Origin: Methanobrevibacter sp. YE315
Lineage (GTDB): Archaea; Methanobacteriota; Methanobacteria; Methanobacteriales; Methanobacteriaceae
Length of the DNA stretch: 64,000 nt
Reading direction: 5' to 3'
Assembly: GCF_001548675.1 (NCBI RefSeq)
Contig: NZ_CP010834.1
Span: 1,523,501-1,587,500 of the forward strand
The notes beneath the pieces were generated by a model. The model did no database searches. It was not told the origin of the DNA and saw only the letters and a list, made by a program, of their open reading frames with translations. Of this stretch, positions 36,434-45,728 are shown one piece after another (position 1 is the first letter of the stretch; each line of letters starts with the position of its first letter). The position numbers and the translations under genes are program-made.

Positions 36434-37354
36434 TCATAATGAACATAAAATTATATCACATTTTAGAGAGGATTTATCTTTTTTAAGGCACAAATCTTCA
36501 TTTTCAATAACGACTTTGTCTCCGATCTTGACATTATCACTTTCAGTAAACATCAAAACGTTTTGGCCGGGAGCAGCCAATTGTTTCCAATTCCCATCCA
36601 TAGCCTGGGTTTTGTCATTTAGCTGAACATGCAACATGTTTCCATCAATGGAGACAACACGACCTACATCACCTTTACTGATGATTTTACTTGCCATGTC
36701 AATAGCCAAGCTCTGTTGAACCAATTGTTCTGTCAATTCTTGTCTGAATTTGGTCAATACCTTAATATCATTATCAATAGTAATGTTTAAGTGCTTTTGA
36801 GCCTCTGATACAGAAAATACCGGCTGTTGCATTAAAACATCAAATTTATCACCAACAGTAGGTGTTTTTGAAGCGACTTCAGCCAATATGGATTCGAACA
36901 CTTCGCCCATATACCTTAAGCTTTGTGATGCTTTCACTTTTCTTTTAATCAAAGGTTCTGCAAGCTGTTTTGCATAGACATTACCGAAAATGACAATGCC
37001 TTTCTCGCCAGCCTTACGTGATTCAGTTTCAGAACCTAATAACTCAATAATCTGATAACCGTTAGTTGTTCCATAAATCCTTCTTCTTCTAGTTTCAAAA
37101 GTTCCTTTAGTACTCACTTCACCACGGATAGTATTTCCAACAACTTTTAATTTATTCGCATCATCCGTAATCTTAATTGAAATCCCTAGTTCAGATGCCC
37201 TATTTAGAAAATCTTCATCGTTGTCAATAGCTCCACTGTAAAGTTCCTCTTCCAATGTCTTTAAATTTTGTTTATCACCGAAATAACCTATCTTTCTTTT
37301 ATCACTAGCCATTACACATCCTTTTTTTCCTATGTAAGCAATAATTAAGCTCAT
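36434..37354 (-). CDS. Methanogen-conserved DUF2121 protein
   Basis: This 306-residue protein starts MSLIIAYIGKKGCVMASDKR, similar in style to the N-terminal strands of proteasome-like Ntn folds. EKGIVIFGNVYAKQLAEPLI and a coiled middle (FRQELTEQLVQQSLAIDMAS) follow, and KGDVGRVVSIDGNMLHVQLN forms a C-terminal small barrel. I assign it to DUF2121, an archaeal family without known function, from remembered N-terminal similarity. AGGAGATATT supports the start. Probably co-transcribed with the MBL gene. Confidence 0.7.
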   Translation of the reverse strand: MSLIIAYIGKKGCVMASDKRKIGYFGDKQNLKTLEEELYSGAIDNDEDFLNRASELGISIKITDDANKLKVVGNTIRGEVSTKGTFETRRRRIYGTTNGYQIIELLGSETESRKAGEKGIVIFGNVYAKQLAEPLIKRKVKASQSLRYMGEVFESILAEVASKTPTVGDKFDVLMQQPVFSVSEAQKHLNITIDNDIKVLTKFRQELTEQLVQQSLAIDMASKIISKGDVGRVVSIDGNMLHVQLNDKTQAMDGNWKQLAAPGQNVLMFTESDNVKIGDKVVIENEDLCLKKDKSSLKCDIILCSL

Positions 37355-37683
37355 AATATCTCCTGAATTTGATATTTAAAAATATCAACTATTTATTAAT
37401 TGATATATATTTTTGTTTATCCTACATTATATAGTTTAAGAAGCAAAAATTAAATCATAGAAAAAAATTTAAATTTAAAGATTTTTTTTAATTCATTATT
37501 AATAACCTATTAAAGTAACAGAAACTATTTTTTTAATGAATTGACCAATTTAATATACTATAATTGAAAATATAAACAATATATTTAAATAATAACATAA
37601 CATATATTATATTATAATAATTGTTAATTATTTATCATTATAAATGATGATAATAAAAACAAAAATTATAAGGAGAAAAACTT
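37355..37683 (+). other. AT-rich regulatory region upstream of the acetyl-CoA synthetase
   Basis: This 329-base divergent spacer serves the DUF2121 operon (minus) and the ADP-forming acetyl-CoA synthetase (plus). It is almost pure A/T, with possible TATA boxes around 37580-37615. The strong AAGGAG ribosome binding site at 37670-37675 is for the plus gene. The long leader suggests regulation or high expression. No riboswitch fold or small gene was recognised. Confidence 0.45.
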
Positions 37684-39780
37684 ATGATCGATCTCAATAG
37701 AATGTTTAAACCCGAATCTGTGGCTGTTATTGGAGCATCCAACACCCCTGGAAAAGTAGGATACATCATTGTCGACAACCTTATAAACGACGGTTTTGAA
37801 GGCAAAATATATCCTGTCAACCCTAAAGGTGGAGAGATTCTTGGTAAAAAAGCATACGCAAATATAAAAGACATACCTGAAAAAGTAGACTTAGCAATTA
37901 TTACCATTCCAGTAGCATTTGTAAACCCAACCGTTAAAGAATGTGGTGAAGCAGGTGTAGAGAACATGGTAGTTATTACCGCTGGTTTTAAAGAAGTAGG
38001 TGAAGAAGGTGCTAAATTAGAAGCTGAATTAACAGCGCTTGGTGAAGAATACGGTATAAACATTATTGGACCAAACAGTTTAGGAATTACTGATTCACAC
38101 ACACCATTAAACGGATCATTTTCACAAATGATGCCACCAACCGGAAACATGGCATTTATTTCACAAAGTGGAGCTATGATGGTAGCTATCATCGATTGGA
38201 GTGTAACTTCTGGAATCGGATTCAGTAAAGTTATTAGTTTAGGAAACAAAGCTGGAGTAAGCGAAATCGAATTATTACAATATCTGGCTGAAGATGACGA
38301 AACCAATGTAATTATCTGTTACTTAGAATCCATTTCCGATGACGAGGACTTTGTAAGAACCATGAGAGAAACTGCACACAAAAAACCAATTATCGTACTC
38401 AAATCCGGTTCAAGTTCAGCAGGAGCTGCAGCAGCATCCTCCCACACAGGAGCGCTTGCAGGAAGTGACCTTGCATTTGATACAGCATTCCGCCAATCCG
38501 GAATTATGCGTGTAGAAACCATGGCAGAATTATTCGACTTAGGTTTAGCATTCTCCAAAGCACCACTCCCAAGAGGAGACAATGTGGCTATCATTACCAA
38601 CGCAGGTGGTGGAGGAGTGCTTACCGTAGACGCAATGGAAAAAGTGGGATTGCAACTTGTCCAATTCGATGAAGAAACCACTGCCAGATTAAAAGAATGT
38701 GTAACTGAAGAAGGAAGTGCTAAAAACCCTATTGACGTATTGGGAGACGCACCGGTAAGCAGATACAAAGAATCATTAGAAATCGTATTGAGCCAGGATG
38801 AAGTTGACAGTTTAATTGTTATGGTTTGTCCAACTGCATCAGCAGACCCTGACGGAATTGCACAGGCAATTTTAGAAGAAAGAAAAGAATTCAACAAACC
38901 AATTATTGTAGTGAACATGGGTGGTCCTTCATTTGAAGCTGCAAATGAAGCATTAAGAGAAAACGGTGTACCAACATACGTATTCCCTGAAACTGCAGTA
39001 ACCGCTCTTGAAGCAATGACAAGATATGCGAAATTAGAAGACAGAGTATATGACGATGTCGTTGATAACGTGGCAGATGTTGATAAGGATGCAGTAGCTG
39101 CAATCTTTGATAAAGTGAAAGCCGATGGAAGAGACACCTTGCTTGGTAGTGAAGCATATGCAGTAGCTGAAGCTTACGGAATTTCAGCAGCACCAATCAA
39201 ATTATCAACCAGTGCCGATGAAGCAGCAGAACTTGCAGAAGAAATGGAATTCCCAGTTGTGCTTAAAATCGCATCAGACAAAATTTTACACAAATCAGAT
39301 ATTGGTGGTGTAAAAGTTGGAATCAACAGCGCTGAAGAAGCAAAAGCAACATTCGATGAAATCATGGCAAATGCAAAAGCAGCACACCCTGATATTGTGC
39401 CTGATGGTGTGGAAGTGCAAAAAATGATGGATTCCGGTGAAGAAGTTATTGTTGGTATGATTCGTGACAAACAATTTGGACCAATGATTGCATTCGGTAT
39501 GGGTGGAATCTACGTTAACCTTATTGAAGACGTAGAATTCAATCTCGCAAAAGGAATGAGTTCACAAGAAATTGATGAACAAATCGAAAAGACCAAAGTA
39601 TCCAAATTACTTGCAGGATACAGAGGTGAAGCACCTTGCGATGTTGAAGAAGTTAAAGAAGCTATTAAAAGAGTAGCCAGATTAACTTTAGACTTCCCAG
39701 AAATATCCGAGCTTGACATCAACCCTATCTTCGTTTACGAAGAAGGCTCAAGTGCACTCGATATTAAAATCAAATTATAA
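37684..39780 (+). CDS. Acetate-CoA ligase (ADP-forming), fused alpha and beta subunits
   Basis: This 698-residue enzyme has alpha-type domains at residues 1-~460 (FKPESVAVIGASNTPGKVGY, NIIGPNSLGI, FISQSGAMMVAI and the phosphohistidine site in SSHTGALAGSD). An ATP-grasp beta part follows from ~470 (LLGSEAYAVAEAYGISAAP, FPVVLKIASDKILHKSDIGG, ELDINPIFV). It interconverts acetyl-CoA (or another acyl-CoA) + ADP + Pi and acetate + CoA + ATP. In methanogens it probably serves acetate activation. Strong Shine-Dalgarno and a hairpin terminator flank it, suggesting high expression. Confidence 0.93.
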   Translation: MIDLNRMFKPESVAVIGASNTPGKVGYIIVDNLINDGFEGKIYPVNPKGGEILGKKAYANIKDIPEKVDLAIITIPVAFVNPTVKECGEAGVENMVVITAGFKEVGEEGAKLEAELTALGEEYGINIIGPNSLGITDSHTPLNGSFSQMMPPTGNMAFISQSGAMMVAIIDWSVTSGIGFSKVISLGNKAGVSEIELLQYLAEDDETNVIICYLESISDDEDFVRTMRETAHKKPIIVLKSGSSSAGAAAASSHTGALAGSDLAFDTAFRQSGIMRVETMAELFDLGLAFSKAPLPRGDNVAIITNAGGGGVLTVDAMEKVGLQLVQFDEETTARLKECVTEEGSAKNPIDVLGDAPVSRYKESLEIVLSQDEVDSLIVMVCPTASADPDGIAQAILEERKEFNKPIIVVNMGGPSFEAANEALRENGVPTYVFPETAVTALEAMTRYAKLEDRVYDDVVDNVADVDKDAVAAIFDKVKADGRDTLLGSEAYAVAEAYGISAAPIKLSTSADEAAELAEEMEFPVVLKIASDKILHKSDIGGVKVGINSAEEAKATFDEIMANAKAAHPDIVPDGVEVQKMMDSGEEVIVGMIRDKQFGPMIAFGMGGIYVNLIEDVEFNLAKGMSSQEIDEQIEKTKVSKLLAGYRGEAPCDVEEVKEAIKRVARLTLDFPEISELDINPIFVYEEGSSALDIKIKL

Positions 39781-39817
39781 TTTCTCGCATGAGAAATTAT
39801 CTCTTTTTTCTTTTTTT
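39779..39817 (+). terminator. Strong hairpin terminator
   Basis: AATTTCTC (39779-39786) pairs with GAGAAATT (39791-39798) around a GCAT loop, followed by a long T-rich tract (39803-39817). It ends the acetyl-CoA synthetase gene. Confidence 0.8.
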
Positions 39818-39865
39818 GATTATAAAACTTATTTACTGTACTTATTTTAAAAAAAAGGGATTTGA

Positions 39866-40492
39866 ATGAATTACGATTTATCCAAACTTGGAATTGAAAA
39901 AGATCTGCAATATGAATGCATAACAACTACAATCAATAAGGACGGTGTTAAGAATGCCGGTGCCTTTGCATTTCAGTACTTGGGAGATGACAAGGTTCAC
40001 TGCCACATCTTTGAAGGGTCAAAAACATTGAAAAACATCCTAGATACTAATGAATATGTAGTTAACATCACACAAGATCCATTGGTTTTCACCTATGCCA
40101 CACTAGATTGTTTAGACGATGAATATTATACCAATGATGATGCAATAGCTATCATTAAAAACACCCCCGCTTACATTATTGTTGATGTTGTGGATGTGGA
40201 GATTAAAACCCCTGAAAATTTCCCAATCAAAGGCGACAACAAAATCTATTTCATAACCGGGAAAATCAGGAAAGTCGTCATAAACGACGAATACGTCCAG
40301 CCGTTCAACAGGGGAATGTCAGCACTAATTGAATCTTTAGTAAACTTCGCAAGGTACAAGATTGTGGATGAAAATCTAAGAAAAGCCTACATGGACCAGT
40401 TAATTGAAAATCAAAGAGTAATCAATAAGGTTTCAGATGAAAAAACCAAAAGAGCAATGGATTATTTGAAATCTGAATATGAAAAAAACTGA
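39866..40492 (+). CDS. DUF447 family protein (flavin-reductase-like split barrel)
   Basis: This 208-residue protein has YECITTTINKDGVKNAGAFA, YVVNITQDPLVFTYATLD and PFNRGMSALIESLVNFARY, the archaeal DUF447 pattern. Structures in this family adopt an FMN-binding split barrel, so flavin binding is plausible. GGGATTTG precedes the ATG. The gene is monocistronic between two hairpins. Function is not established. Confidence 0.82.
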   Translation: MNYDLSKLGIEKDLQYECITTTINKDGVKNAGAFAFQYLGDDKVHCHIFEGSKTLKNILDTNEYVVNITQDPLVFTYATLDCLDDEYYTNDDAIAIIKNTPAYIIVDVVDVEIKTPENFPIKGDNKIYFITGKIRKVVINDEYVQPFNRGMSALIESLVNFARYKIVDENLRKAYMDQLIENQRVINKVSDEKTKRAMDYLKSEYEKN

Positions 40493-40498
40493 TTTTAA

Positions 40499-40539
40499 AA
40501 AAAGAAAAAATTAAAGCATAGTTTAACTTAACTATGCTT
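40499..40539 (-). terminator. Hairpin terminator of the first substrate-binding-protein gene
   Basis: AAGCATAGTT (40514-40523) pairs perfectly with AACTATGCTT (40530-40539). On the minus strand it is followed by an extended T-rich run. The stem includes the stop codon of the gene. Confidence 0.75.
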
Positions 40540-41503
40540 CCCAGTAGATTTTATCGTGAGTAATAACTTTATCTAAAAGCCCAATATCTACTTCAAGTTT
40601 TTGGAATGCATCAACATTTGCTTTAAAGCTGTCATCAATACCTGAAATGAATGGGAAAGTAGCTAAAGATCTTGCTTCTAACGCAGGGTCTGAAACGATG
40701 TCTTCAGGTAAGAGTTTAACTATTTCACTAGCATTACCGTTTTTGACATTCTCATTGATGTAGTTGGTTGAATTTTCGTGGATTTCCACAATGAGTTTTG
40801 CTTCGTCTTTATGATTTTTGATGAAATCATCGGAAGCTGCAACTACACAACATGGGTGGTTAGGCAAGATTTGAGCTGAATCAGCCAATACATGAGTATT
40901 GTTTTGACTTGAAGCAATACTTACATATGGTTGGAAAGTACAAATACCATCAATTTGGCCTGTTTTCAATGCATCATTCATTGAAGGAACTTTCATAGCT
41001 GACACATTAACATCATCAATTGTTAAACCGTTTTTGGTCAGGTAGTATGAAAGCAAAGCATGTTGAATTGATGCTTCACCAGGAGTAGCAATTGATTTTC
41101 CTTTTAAATCCTGTGCAGAATGAATTCCTGATGCATCGGTTACAACAATACCTGATCCTTCAGTTTGAGCTGAAGAAATAACTTTAACCGGCACATCTTT
41201 TGCAATTGAAGATAAAACCGGAGTAATACCTACATATCCAACATCAACTTCTCCACTAGCCATAGCAGTCATCAAGTCACCACCATTGTTGAATTGAACT
41301 AGTTCTACAGTGATGTTATTGTCTTTATACATACCTTTAGCATCTGCAACGAATAATGCTGCATCATGGTCTGAAGGTAAGTAACCTATCTTTACAGTGT
41401 CGTCTCCCCCACCTAAAAAGTCAAAAAGACCTGCACTAGCTGAACCCATTACTAAAAATGCAGCGAGTGCTAACACTAAAATAAATGTAATCTTTTTATT
41501 CAT
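40532..41503 (-). CDS. Substrate-binding protein, NitT/TauT (SsuA-like) family, copy 1
   Basis: This 323-residue exported binding protein has a signal peptide of residues 1-~27 (ITFILVLALAAFLVMGSASA). A type II periplasmic-binding fold of the NMT1/SsuA group follows: IGYLPSDHDAALFVADAKG, FNNGGDLMTAMASGEVDVGY, GEASIQHALLSYYL, MKVPSMNDALKTGQ and ILPNHPCCVVAASDDF. This group binds nitrate, taurine, sulfonates or thiamine precursors. GGTGAAAATA fixes the start at 41503. No permease or ATPase gene is adjacent. A paralogue sits at 47403. The CC pair in the ligand region may be diagnostic. Confidence 0.9.
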   Translation of the reverse strand: MNKKITFILVLALAAFLVMGSASAGLFDFLGGGDDTVKIGYLPSDHDAALFVADAKGMYKDNNITVELVQFNNGGDLMTAMASGEVDVGYVGITPVLSSIAKDVPVKVISSAQTEGSGIVVTDASGIHSAQDLKGKSIATPGEASIQHALLSYYLTKNGLTIDDVNVSAMKVPSMNDALKTGQIDGICTFQPYVSIASSQNNTHVLADSAQILPNHPCCVVAASDDFIKNHKDEAKLIVEIHENSTNYINENVKNGNASEIVKLLPEDIVSDPALEARSLATFPFISGIDDSFKANVDAFQKLEVDIGLLDKVITHDKIYWEA

Positions 41504-41579
41504 TATTTTCACCGTTAAGTAATTAAATTAATTACAATTATTAATTATTCGAGTATTAATATAAATATATTACATTAAT

Positions 41580-41591
41580 TAACAATTGTTA
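41580..41591. promoter_or_regulatory. Palindromic operator candidate, copy 1
   Basis: TAACAATTGTTA is a perfect 12-base palindrome, followed by TAT. It lies 76 bases upstream of the first binding-protein gene. The same TAACWATTGTTATAT string occurs at 45541, 45683 and 47354, upstream of three other genes of the cluster. Confidence 0.65.
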
Positions 41592-41660
41592 TATTTTGAA
41601 TCCCTTACTTTTTTATTTAAATAGATTATTTATAAACCTTTTGATTTATCCGTAAAAGAG

Positions 41661-41861
41661 CTATCCACCATAAATGATTTGAACTAAATTTATTTCATCA
41701 CCATCTTCAATAACACTATCTTCAATAGTCAAATCCCCATTCTGTTTTGCAACAATGGTTTGAGCAGATAACTCCAAATCATCCAATAAATCTTTAATAG
41801 TATAATTCTCTTTTAAATCTCTTTGTTCATCGATTTGCTTAAATTTTAATGTAAATTCCAT
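41661..41861 (-). CDS. ThiS/MoaD-like sulfur-carrier protein
   Basis: This 66-residue beta-grasp protein starts MEFTLKFKQIDEQRDLKENY, has the middle IKDLLDDLELS and VIEDGDEINLVQIIYGG, and ends exactly in Gly-Gly, as needed for adenylation and thiocarboxylate formation. GGGGATAAT precedes the start. It is the last gene of the amidotransferase/ligase operon. Its likely activating enzyme is the ThiF-like protein at 45729. Target of the sulfur is unknown (inference). Confidence 0.9.
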   Translation of the reverse strand: MEFTLKFKQIDEQRDLKENYTIKDLLDDLELSAQTIVAKQNGDLTIEDSVIEDGDEINLVQIIYGG

Positions 41862-41879
41862 ATTATCCCCATAAATAAT

Positions 41880-43268
41880 TTAATTACCCACTAAAGCTAT
41901 AGGCAAATACTTTTTAAGTTTACTGCACTCATCTATGTCAATTTCATCCATTAACGCCTTACTAGTCTCTTTATTATTAATAGACAACTTCATATGAGCA
42001 TTGATGTAGCCTTCTTTTTCTATTAATTTCAACATCCTTTTTCCATAGGTCAGTTCATCATCTAAAATACGGTCATGCATTAATTTCAATGTATCAAATC
42101 CGCTAATTTCTAAAACTTCACACATCCCATACATTTCATTGATCAAATCAGATGCCCATTGTTTAAGAGTGATTTCCTCACCATCCTTCAATAATCTCAT
42201 ATTTTCATCATATGCCTTTTCAGCAGTCCTTTCTACATTGATATTGGCTTCTTTTTGCCAGTCAACATAATTAGATTCACCTTTAACAAGCATATAAATT
42301 AAAAACAAATGCAAAAATTTCATATCATGCTCTACAAGGCCACATTTATAAAATGGATTGATATCTAAAGTTCTGACCTCAATATATTCAATCCCATCCT
42401 CTTTAAGAGAATTCAATAAATCCTGTGGATTTTTAGGTTTTAGTCTTATCTGAGTATATAATTCCTTAGCTTCTGACAAATCACCATTTTCGATGAAATC
42501 ATTAACATCACGAGCAAATTCATCCACAGTGGTGTAGCTTGGATACAAATCCTTCAAATTTTTATAGCCACATGATGCATTTCTAAATGAAGGACCCTGT
42601 GTAGAATAAAAGCTTCCATACTCATCCTTTGCATCCATCAAGTGAATACAGTCAGCTGAAAAAGATTTGTGTGAGCCGATGGAACAACCAGTCAGATAAA
42701 TAATCAGCCAACAATATCTAAGATAGTTTCTAGTTATTTTCAAATAGATTTCATCTTTAAACAGCCTAAATGATAGATTTGAATCAGATGCTCCATATAA
42801 CTTCTCAATGAATTCATCACTGAATGAAAAATTAAAATGAACGCCTGAAATCATTTGTTTTTTAACACCATATTTGCAGGCAAGGTTTTCCCTATATTTT
42901 TGAGAATTTGCACCTTCTTTTGAATATTGAGCTATCGGAATCTGATTGGCATAAGGAAGAATACATGGAATTGATTGAAACCATAGATATTCATCATCAG
43001 GAAGGTATGAATTCACAATATCTGATAATAATGAAAATGTATCAAAGGCTTCTTCAATGCTATCAAAAGTGGGAGTTATTATTTCAATTTGGCTTTCTGA
43101 AAAATCTGTGGTAATAAAAGGATTAGTCAATTTATCGCCAAAAACAGAAGGGTGAGGACTTAACGCTAATCTGCCATCGGATTTAACCCTTAAACTTTCC
43201 CATTCAATACCGAATGATCCTTCCAATATTTCATCATCTGATAACCTAATTAAATTTTTTAAATCCAT
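41880..43268 (-). CDS. Glutamate-cysteine ligase-like enzyme, GshA/GshF type
   Basis: The protein has 462 residues. GSFGIEWESLRVKSDGRLAL, SPHPSVFGDKLTNPFITTDF and SESQIEIITP closely follow the proteobacterial GshA and GshF N-terminal domain (gamma-glutamylcysteine synthetase), with HFNFSFSD and IEYIEVRTLDINPF later. It should form a gamma-glutamyl amide bond, perhaps with cysteine. The start at 43268 follows GGGATGA. Such an enzyme is unexpected in a methanogen, whose thiols are coenzymes M and B. It lies between a second ligase and the ThiS-like gene. Confidence 0.88.
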   Translation of the reverse strand: MDLKNLIRLSDDEILEGSFGIEWESLRVKSDGRLALSPHPSVFGDKLTNPFITTDFSESQIEIITPTFDSIEEAFDTFSLLSDIVNSYLPDDEYLWFQSIPCILPYANQIPIAQYSKEGANSQKYRENLACKYGVKKQMISGVHFNFSFSDEFIEKLYGASDSNLSFRLFKDEIYLKITRNYLRYCWLIIYLTGCSIGSHKSFSADCIHLMDAKDEYGSFYSTQGPSFRNASCGYKNLKDLYPSYTTVDEFARDVNDFIENGDLSEAKELYTQIRLKPKNPQDLLNSLKEDGIEYIEVRTLDINPFYKCGLVEHDMKFLHLFLIYMLVKGESNYVDWQKEANINVERTAEKAYDENMRLLKDGEEITLKQWASDLINEMYGMCEVLEISGFDTLKLMHDRILDDELTYGKRMLKLIEKEGYINAHMKLSINNKETSKALMDEIDIDECSKLKKYLPIALVGN

Positions 43269-43282
43269 TTTCATCCCTTGAT

Positions 43283-44686
43283 TTAAATATTGATACTTCC
43301 ATAATCTTCAATTATTTTCTCTAATTTTTCTCCTTTGTGCAATGATTCAATGACAGTTTTTCCAGGATTCGTATGCTCTTTAATACGACCATATAATGGT
43401 TTTAAGAATAGTTCTTCACCAATTCCCCTTTCAATCAAACCGTCATTTGCCAAATCAACAATATCCTTTGACAATCCACATAAATCCTGCTTATTGATAA
43501 ATGCAGGTATTTCTTCTTGAATCAACAATTTTCTAAGTTCCGTTGCAGTATACCCTTTGTGATAAATCACATTATCATTGCTAATCAGCTCATCCAATTC
43601 ATCTAGCCTATTTTTAAGACCTAAATGAAATGCGGCCACAGTCATAGAATCCCTAATTGGCTGAGTACATACACTTCTAAACTCAACGGTTCCTCTAAAC
43701 GTTAAATTGATAAATTTAAATGGCCTTAAGTATTCAACATCATCAATAGATGGCTTTATGTCAATTTGTTCATACTTGCCGTCCAGATATATTTCCCCGC
43801 GGACCGATTCCTTTTTAAAATATTCCTGCAAGTTCATTGTCGGAAAATTAATGTAAGATCCATTTCTAATCACACAATAGATGTTTAATGATTCCAAGTA
43901 TGCTTCCAGATCATCAATATCCTTGAAATCAACATCATACATTCCAATATTGTGAGGGTTAATTCCATGAGTTGAGTATTCCCACAATGCATCCCTAAAG
44001 CAGGTTACATGCTTATTTTCATCGAACAATACGGAATTTGAAAACAGTAATGCCTTGATTGGTTCAATTTTTGAAAATACATTAATCGTTTTTACCAAAT
44101 CATCCTTGTAGACGTCCAATTGCACCTGTGATGCTGATGAGAACATTCCATATTCAGGGTAGTTATGGAAGTGCATTGGAAGATTTTTATATCTTGTAAA
44201 TGACTTTAAGTGATGATAAAGCATCAGATATCTTTCGGAAGGAATTGGCTTATCCTGATTGTATTTTCTATAAGGATTTATTCCCATTCCAGTTAATGTA
44301 TGATTATATTCTTCAAATGATTCCTTTACAAAAGAATAATAATCTATAAACCGCTCATTAATGCTAAACAAGTCCCTTTCACGACCCATAGCAAATTCAA
44401 TATTATTATATGAACAGTCATAGCAAACAATATCATCTGTTTTATCGTTTTTTAGGGAAAATACATTCCCGTCATAATCTACCCCATCTTCTTTAAAATC
44501 AGAATATTGTTTTTGAAATTTAGAAGTGACCTTGTGGACAATATCAAAATCCACAGCCTTTTTGTCAAGATTGATTATTGGAATTTCAATTTCAATTCCT
44601 ATGAAATTTTTCTTTTGATATGTTGGTTTAATAAATTGACTATGCAATCTGTCTCTTATCATCTTTTGAGTAATCTCTTCAACCAT
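43283..44686 (-). CDS. Glutamate-cysteine ligase-like enzyme, GCS2/EgtA type
   Basis: The protein has 467 residues. It starts MVEEITQKMIRDRLHSQFIK and continues FIGIEIEIPIINL, MGINPYRKYN, FHNYPEYGMFSSASQVQLDV and FRGTVEFRSVCTQPIRDSM. This is the carboxylate-amine ligase (GCS2/plant-type and EgtA-like) pattern, different from the GshA-like neighbour. Start 44686 follows GGGGATAAA and overlaps the amidotransferase gene by eight bases. It may ligate glutamate or another acid to an amine. The exact substrates are unknown. Confidence 0.85.
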   Translation of the reverse strand: MVEEITQKMIRDRLHSQFIKPTYQKKNFIGIEIEIPIINLDKKAVDFDIVHKVTSKFQKQYSDFKEDGVDYDGNVFSLKNDKTDDIVCYDCSYNNIEFAMGRERDLFSINERFIDYYSFVKESFEEYNHTLTGMGINPYRKYNQDKPIPSERYLMLYHHLKSFTRYKNLPMHFHNYPEYGMFSSASQVQLDVYKDDLVKTINVFSKIEPIKALLFSNSVLFDENKHVTCFRDALWEYSTHGINPHNIGMYDVDFKDIDDLEAYLESLNIYCVIRNGSYINFPTMNLQEYFKKESVRGEIYLDGKYEQIDIKPSIDDVEYLRPFKFINLTFRGTVEFRSVCTQPIRDSMTVAAFHLGLKNRLDELDELISNDNVIYHKGYTATELRKLLIQEEIPAFINKQDLCGLSKDIVDLANDGLIERGIGEELFLKPLYGRIKEHTNPGKTVIESLHKGEKLEKIIEDYGSINI

Positions 44687-45479
44687 AAAATTTATCCCCT
44701 TTTTTAAGCGAATCCATGAAATTTTGTATGTATTCCTCATGCTCTTTAGTTAAAATATACTCATTTTCATGTTCTTCACTTTCAAAAATTATATTCCCGT
44801 CAATTAATCCGAATAATTTATTGAGTTCCACCTGCATCCATCCCTCTTCGTCATTTACCGGCGTGGACGCAACCAGAAAACTGTCATCGCTTTTTAAATA
44901 ATAAAGAGACTCCTTCATGTTGGAATGAATATAAGTTAAATCCCCATCATAAATCATCAAATTGAGCTTGTTATTCTTTGATAAATCTGCAATAAGGTCT
45001 GACAGCAGATTGAATCTTTCTTTAATTGTTGATGGAGCTCCCTTATCCTTTTCAAATTCATTAACTTTATCGATTATATACAATAATATTCTTTCAGAGT
45101 CAGTATCCCCACTTTCGAATTCTTTATATTTATCTAATGGAGGATAATCGAATATTGTCCCGTTATGGATTAACATCCATGACCTATTGCTATCATCCAT
45201 CTCAATAAATGGATGGCAATTGGGAGATACAATTTCGCCCATTGTGGCTAATCTGATATGGGCAAAAACATTTTTACTTACAACAGGATTGGACAATATG
45301 TTTTTTAAGTGCTGACTACATGTGGCTTTAACAGGTTCTTTATCTATGACAAATCCATTGGATTGCATATTTGCTAAACCCCATCCGTCCGGATGTTGTT
45401 CAGAGTGATTATAAAAGCATTCAAGACATGTATTTAATTGTTTTGGCTTATTTGAATTAAAACAAAAAATCTCACACAT
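44679..45479 (-). CDS. Class II glutamine amidotransferase, EgtC-like
   Basis: The protein has 266 residues. Cys2 is the N-terminal nucleophile (MCEIFCF after removal of Met), followed by QHPDGWGLA, HIRLATMGEIVSPNCHPF and IHNGTIFDYP, the Ntn glutaminase pattern. EgtC, a relative, removes a gamma-glutamyl group in ergothioneine synthesis. Next to two gamma-glutamyl ligases this suggests a glutamyl protection/release step. GGGAGGAT is a strong ribosome binding site. It heads the operon and has an operator 61 bases upstream. Confidence 0.88.
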   Translation of the reverse strand: MCEIFCFNSNKPKQLNTCLECFYNHSEQHPDGWGLANMQSNGFVIDKEPVKATCSQHLKNILSNPVVSKNVFAHIRLATMGEIVSPNCHPFIEMDDSNRSWMLIHNGTIFDYPPLDKYKEFESGDTDSERILLYIIDKVNEFEKDKGAPSTIKERFNLLSDLIADLSKNNKLNLMIYDGDLTYIHSNMKESLYYLKSDDSFLVASTPVNDEEGWMQVELNKLFGLIDGNIIFESEEHENEYILTKEHEEYIQNFMDSLKKGDKFYG

Positions 45480-45540
45480 TGATTATCCTCCCATTCATAT
45501 TTAATACATTACAATGTTACTTGTAACTATTAAAAATATA

Positions 45541-45552
45541 TAACTATTGTTA
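45541..45552. promoter_or_regulatory. Palindromic operator candidate, copy 2
   Basis: TAACTATTGTTA, flanked by ATA and TAT to give an 18-base near-palindrome (45538-45555), lies 61 bases before the amidotransferase operon. It is identical to the site at 45683. A second palindrome GTTACTTGTAAC lies at 45516-45527 between the site and the gene. Confidence 0.7.
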
Positions 45553-45682
45553 TATAAATATTTCTAAAATGAACATCTTCCTAAATTTCAACTAACAAAA
45601 AAATCCTAATTTAATAAAAATTCAATGGAATTTTGAAAAAATTTATATATTTAACCATACTAATTGTATTTATAGAAAAAAA

Positions 45683-45694
45683 TAACTATTGTTA
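45683..45694. promoter_or_regulatory. Palindromic operator candidate, copy 3
   Basis: TAACTATTGTTA followed by TATAAT lies 34 bases before the ThiF-like gene. It overlaps a TATA-like GTTATATAAT, so binding would probably block transcription. Confidence 0.7.
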
Positions 45695-45728
45695 TATAAT
45701 TGATTAAACAAACGCAAATGGTGAAAAA

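Noticed and set aside
44679-45479. Glucosamine-6-phosphate synthase or PurF
   Set aside because: The protein ends after the glutaminase domain; no sugar-isomerase or phosphoribosyltransferase domain follows.
45516-45527. GTTACTTGTAAC palindrome as a second cluster-wide operator
   Set aside because: It is a perfect palindrome but occurs only once in the cluster, so it is mentioned only with copy 2.
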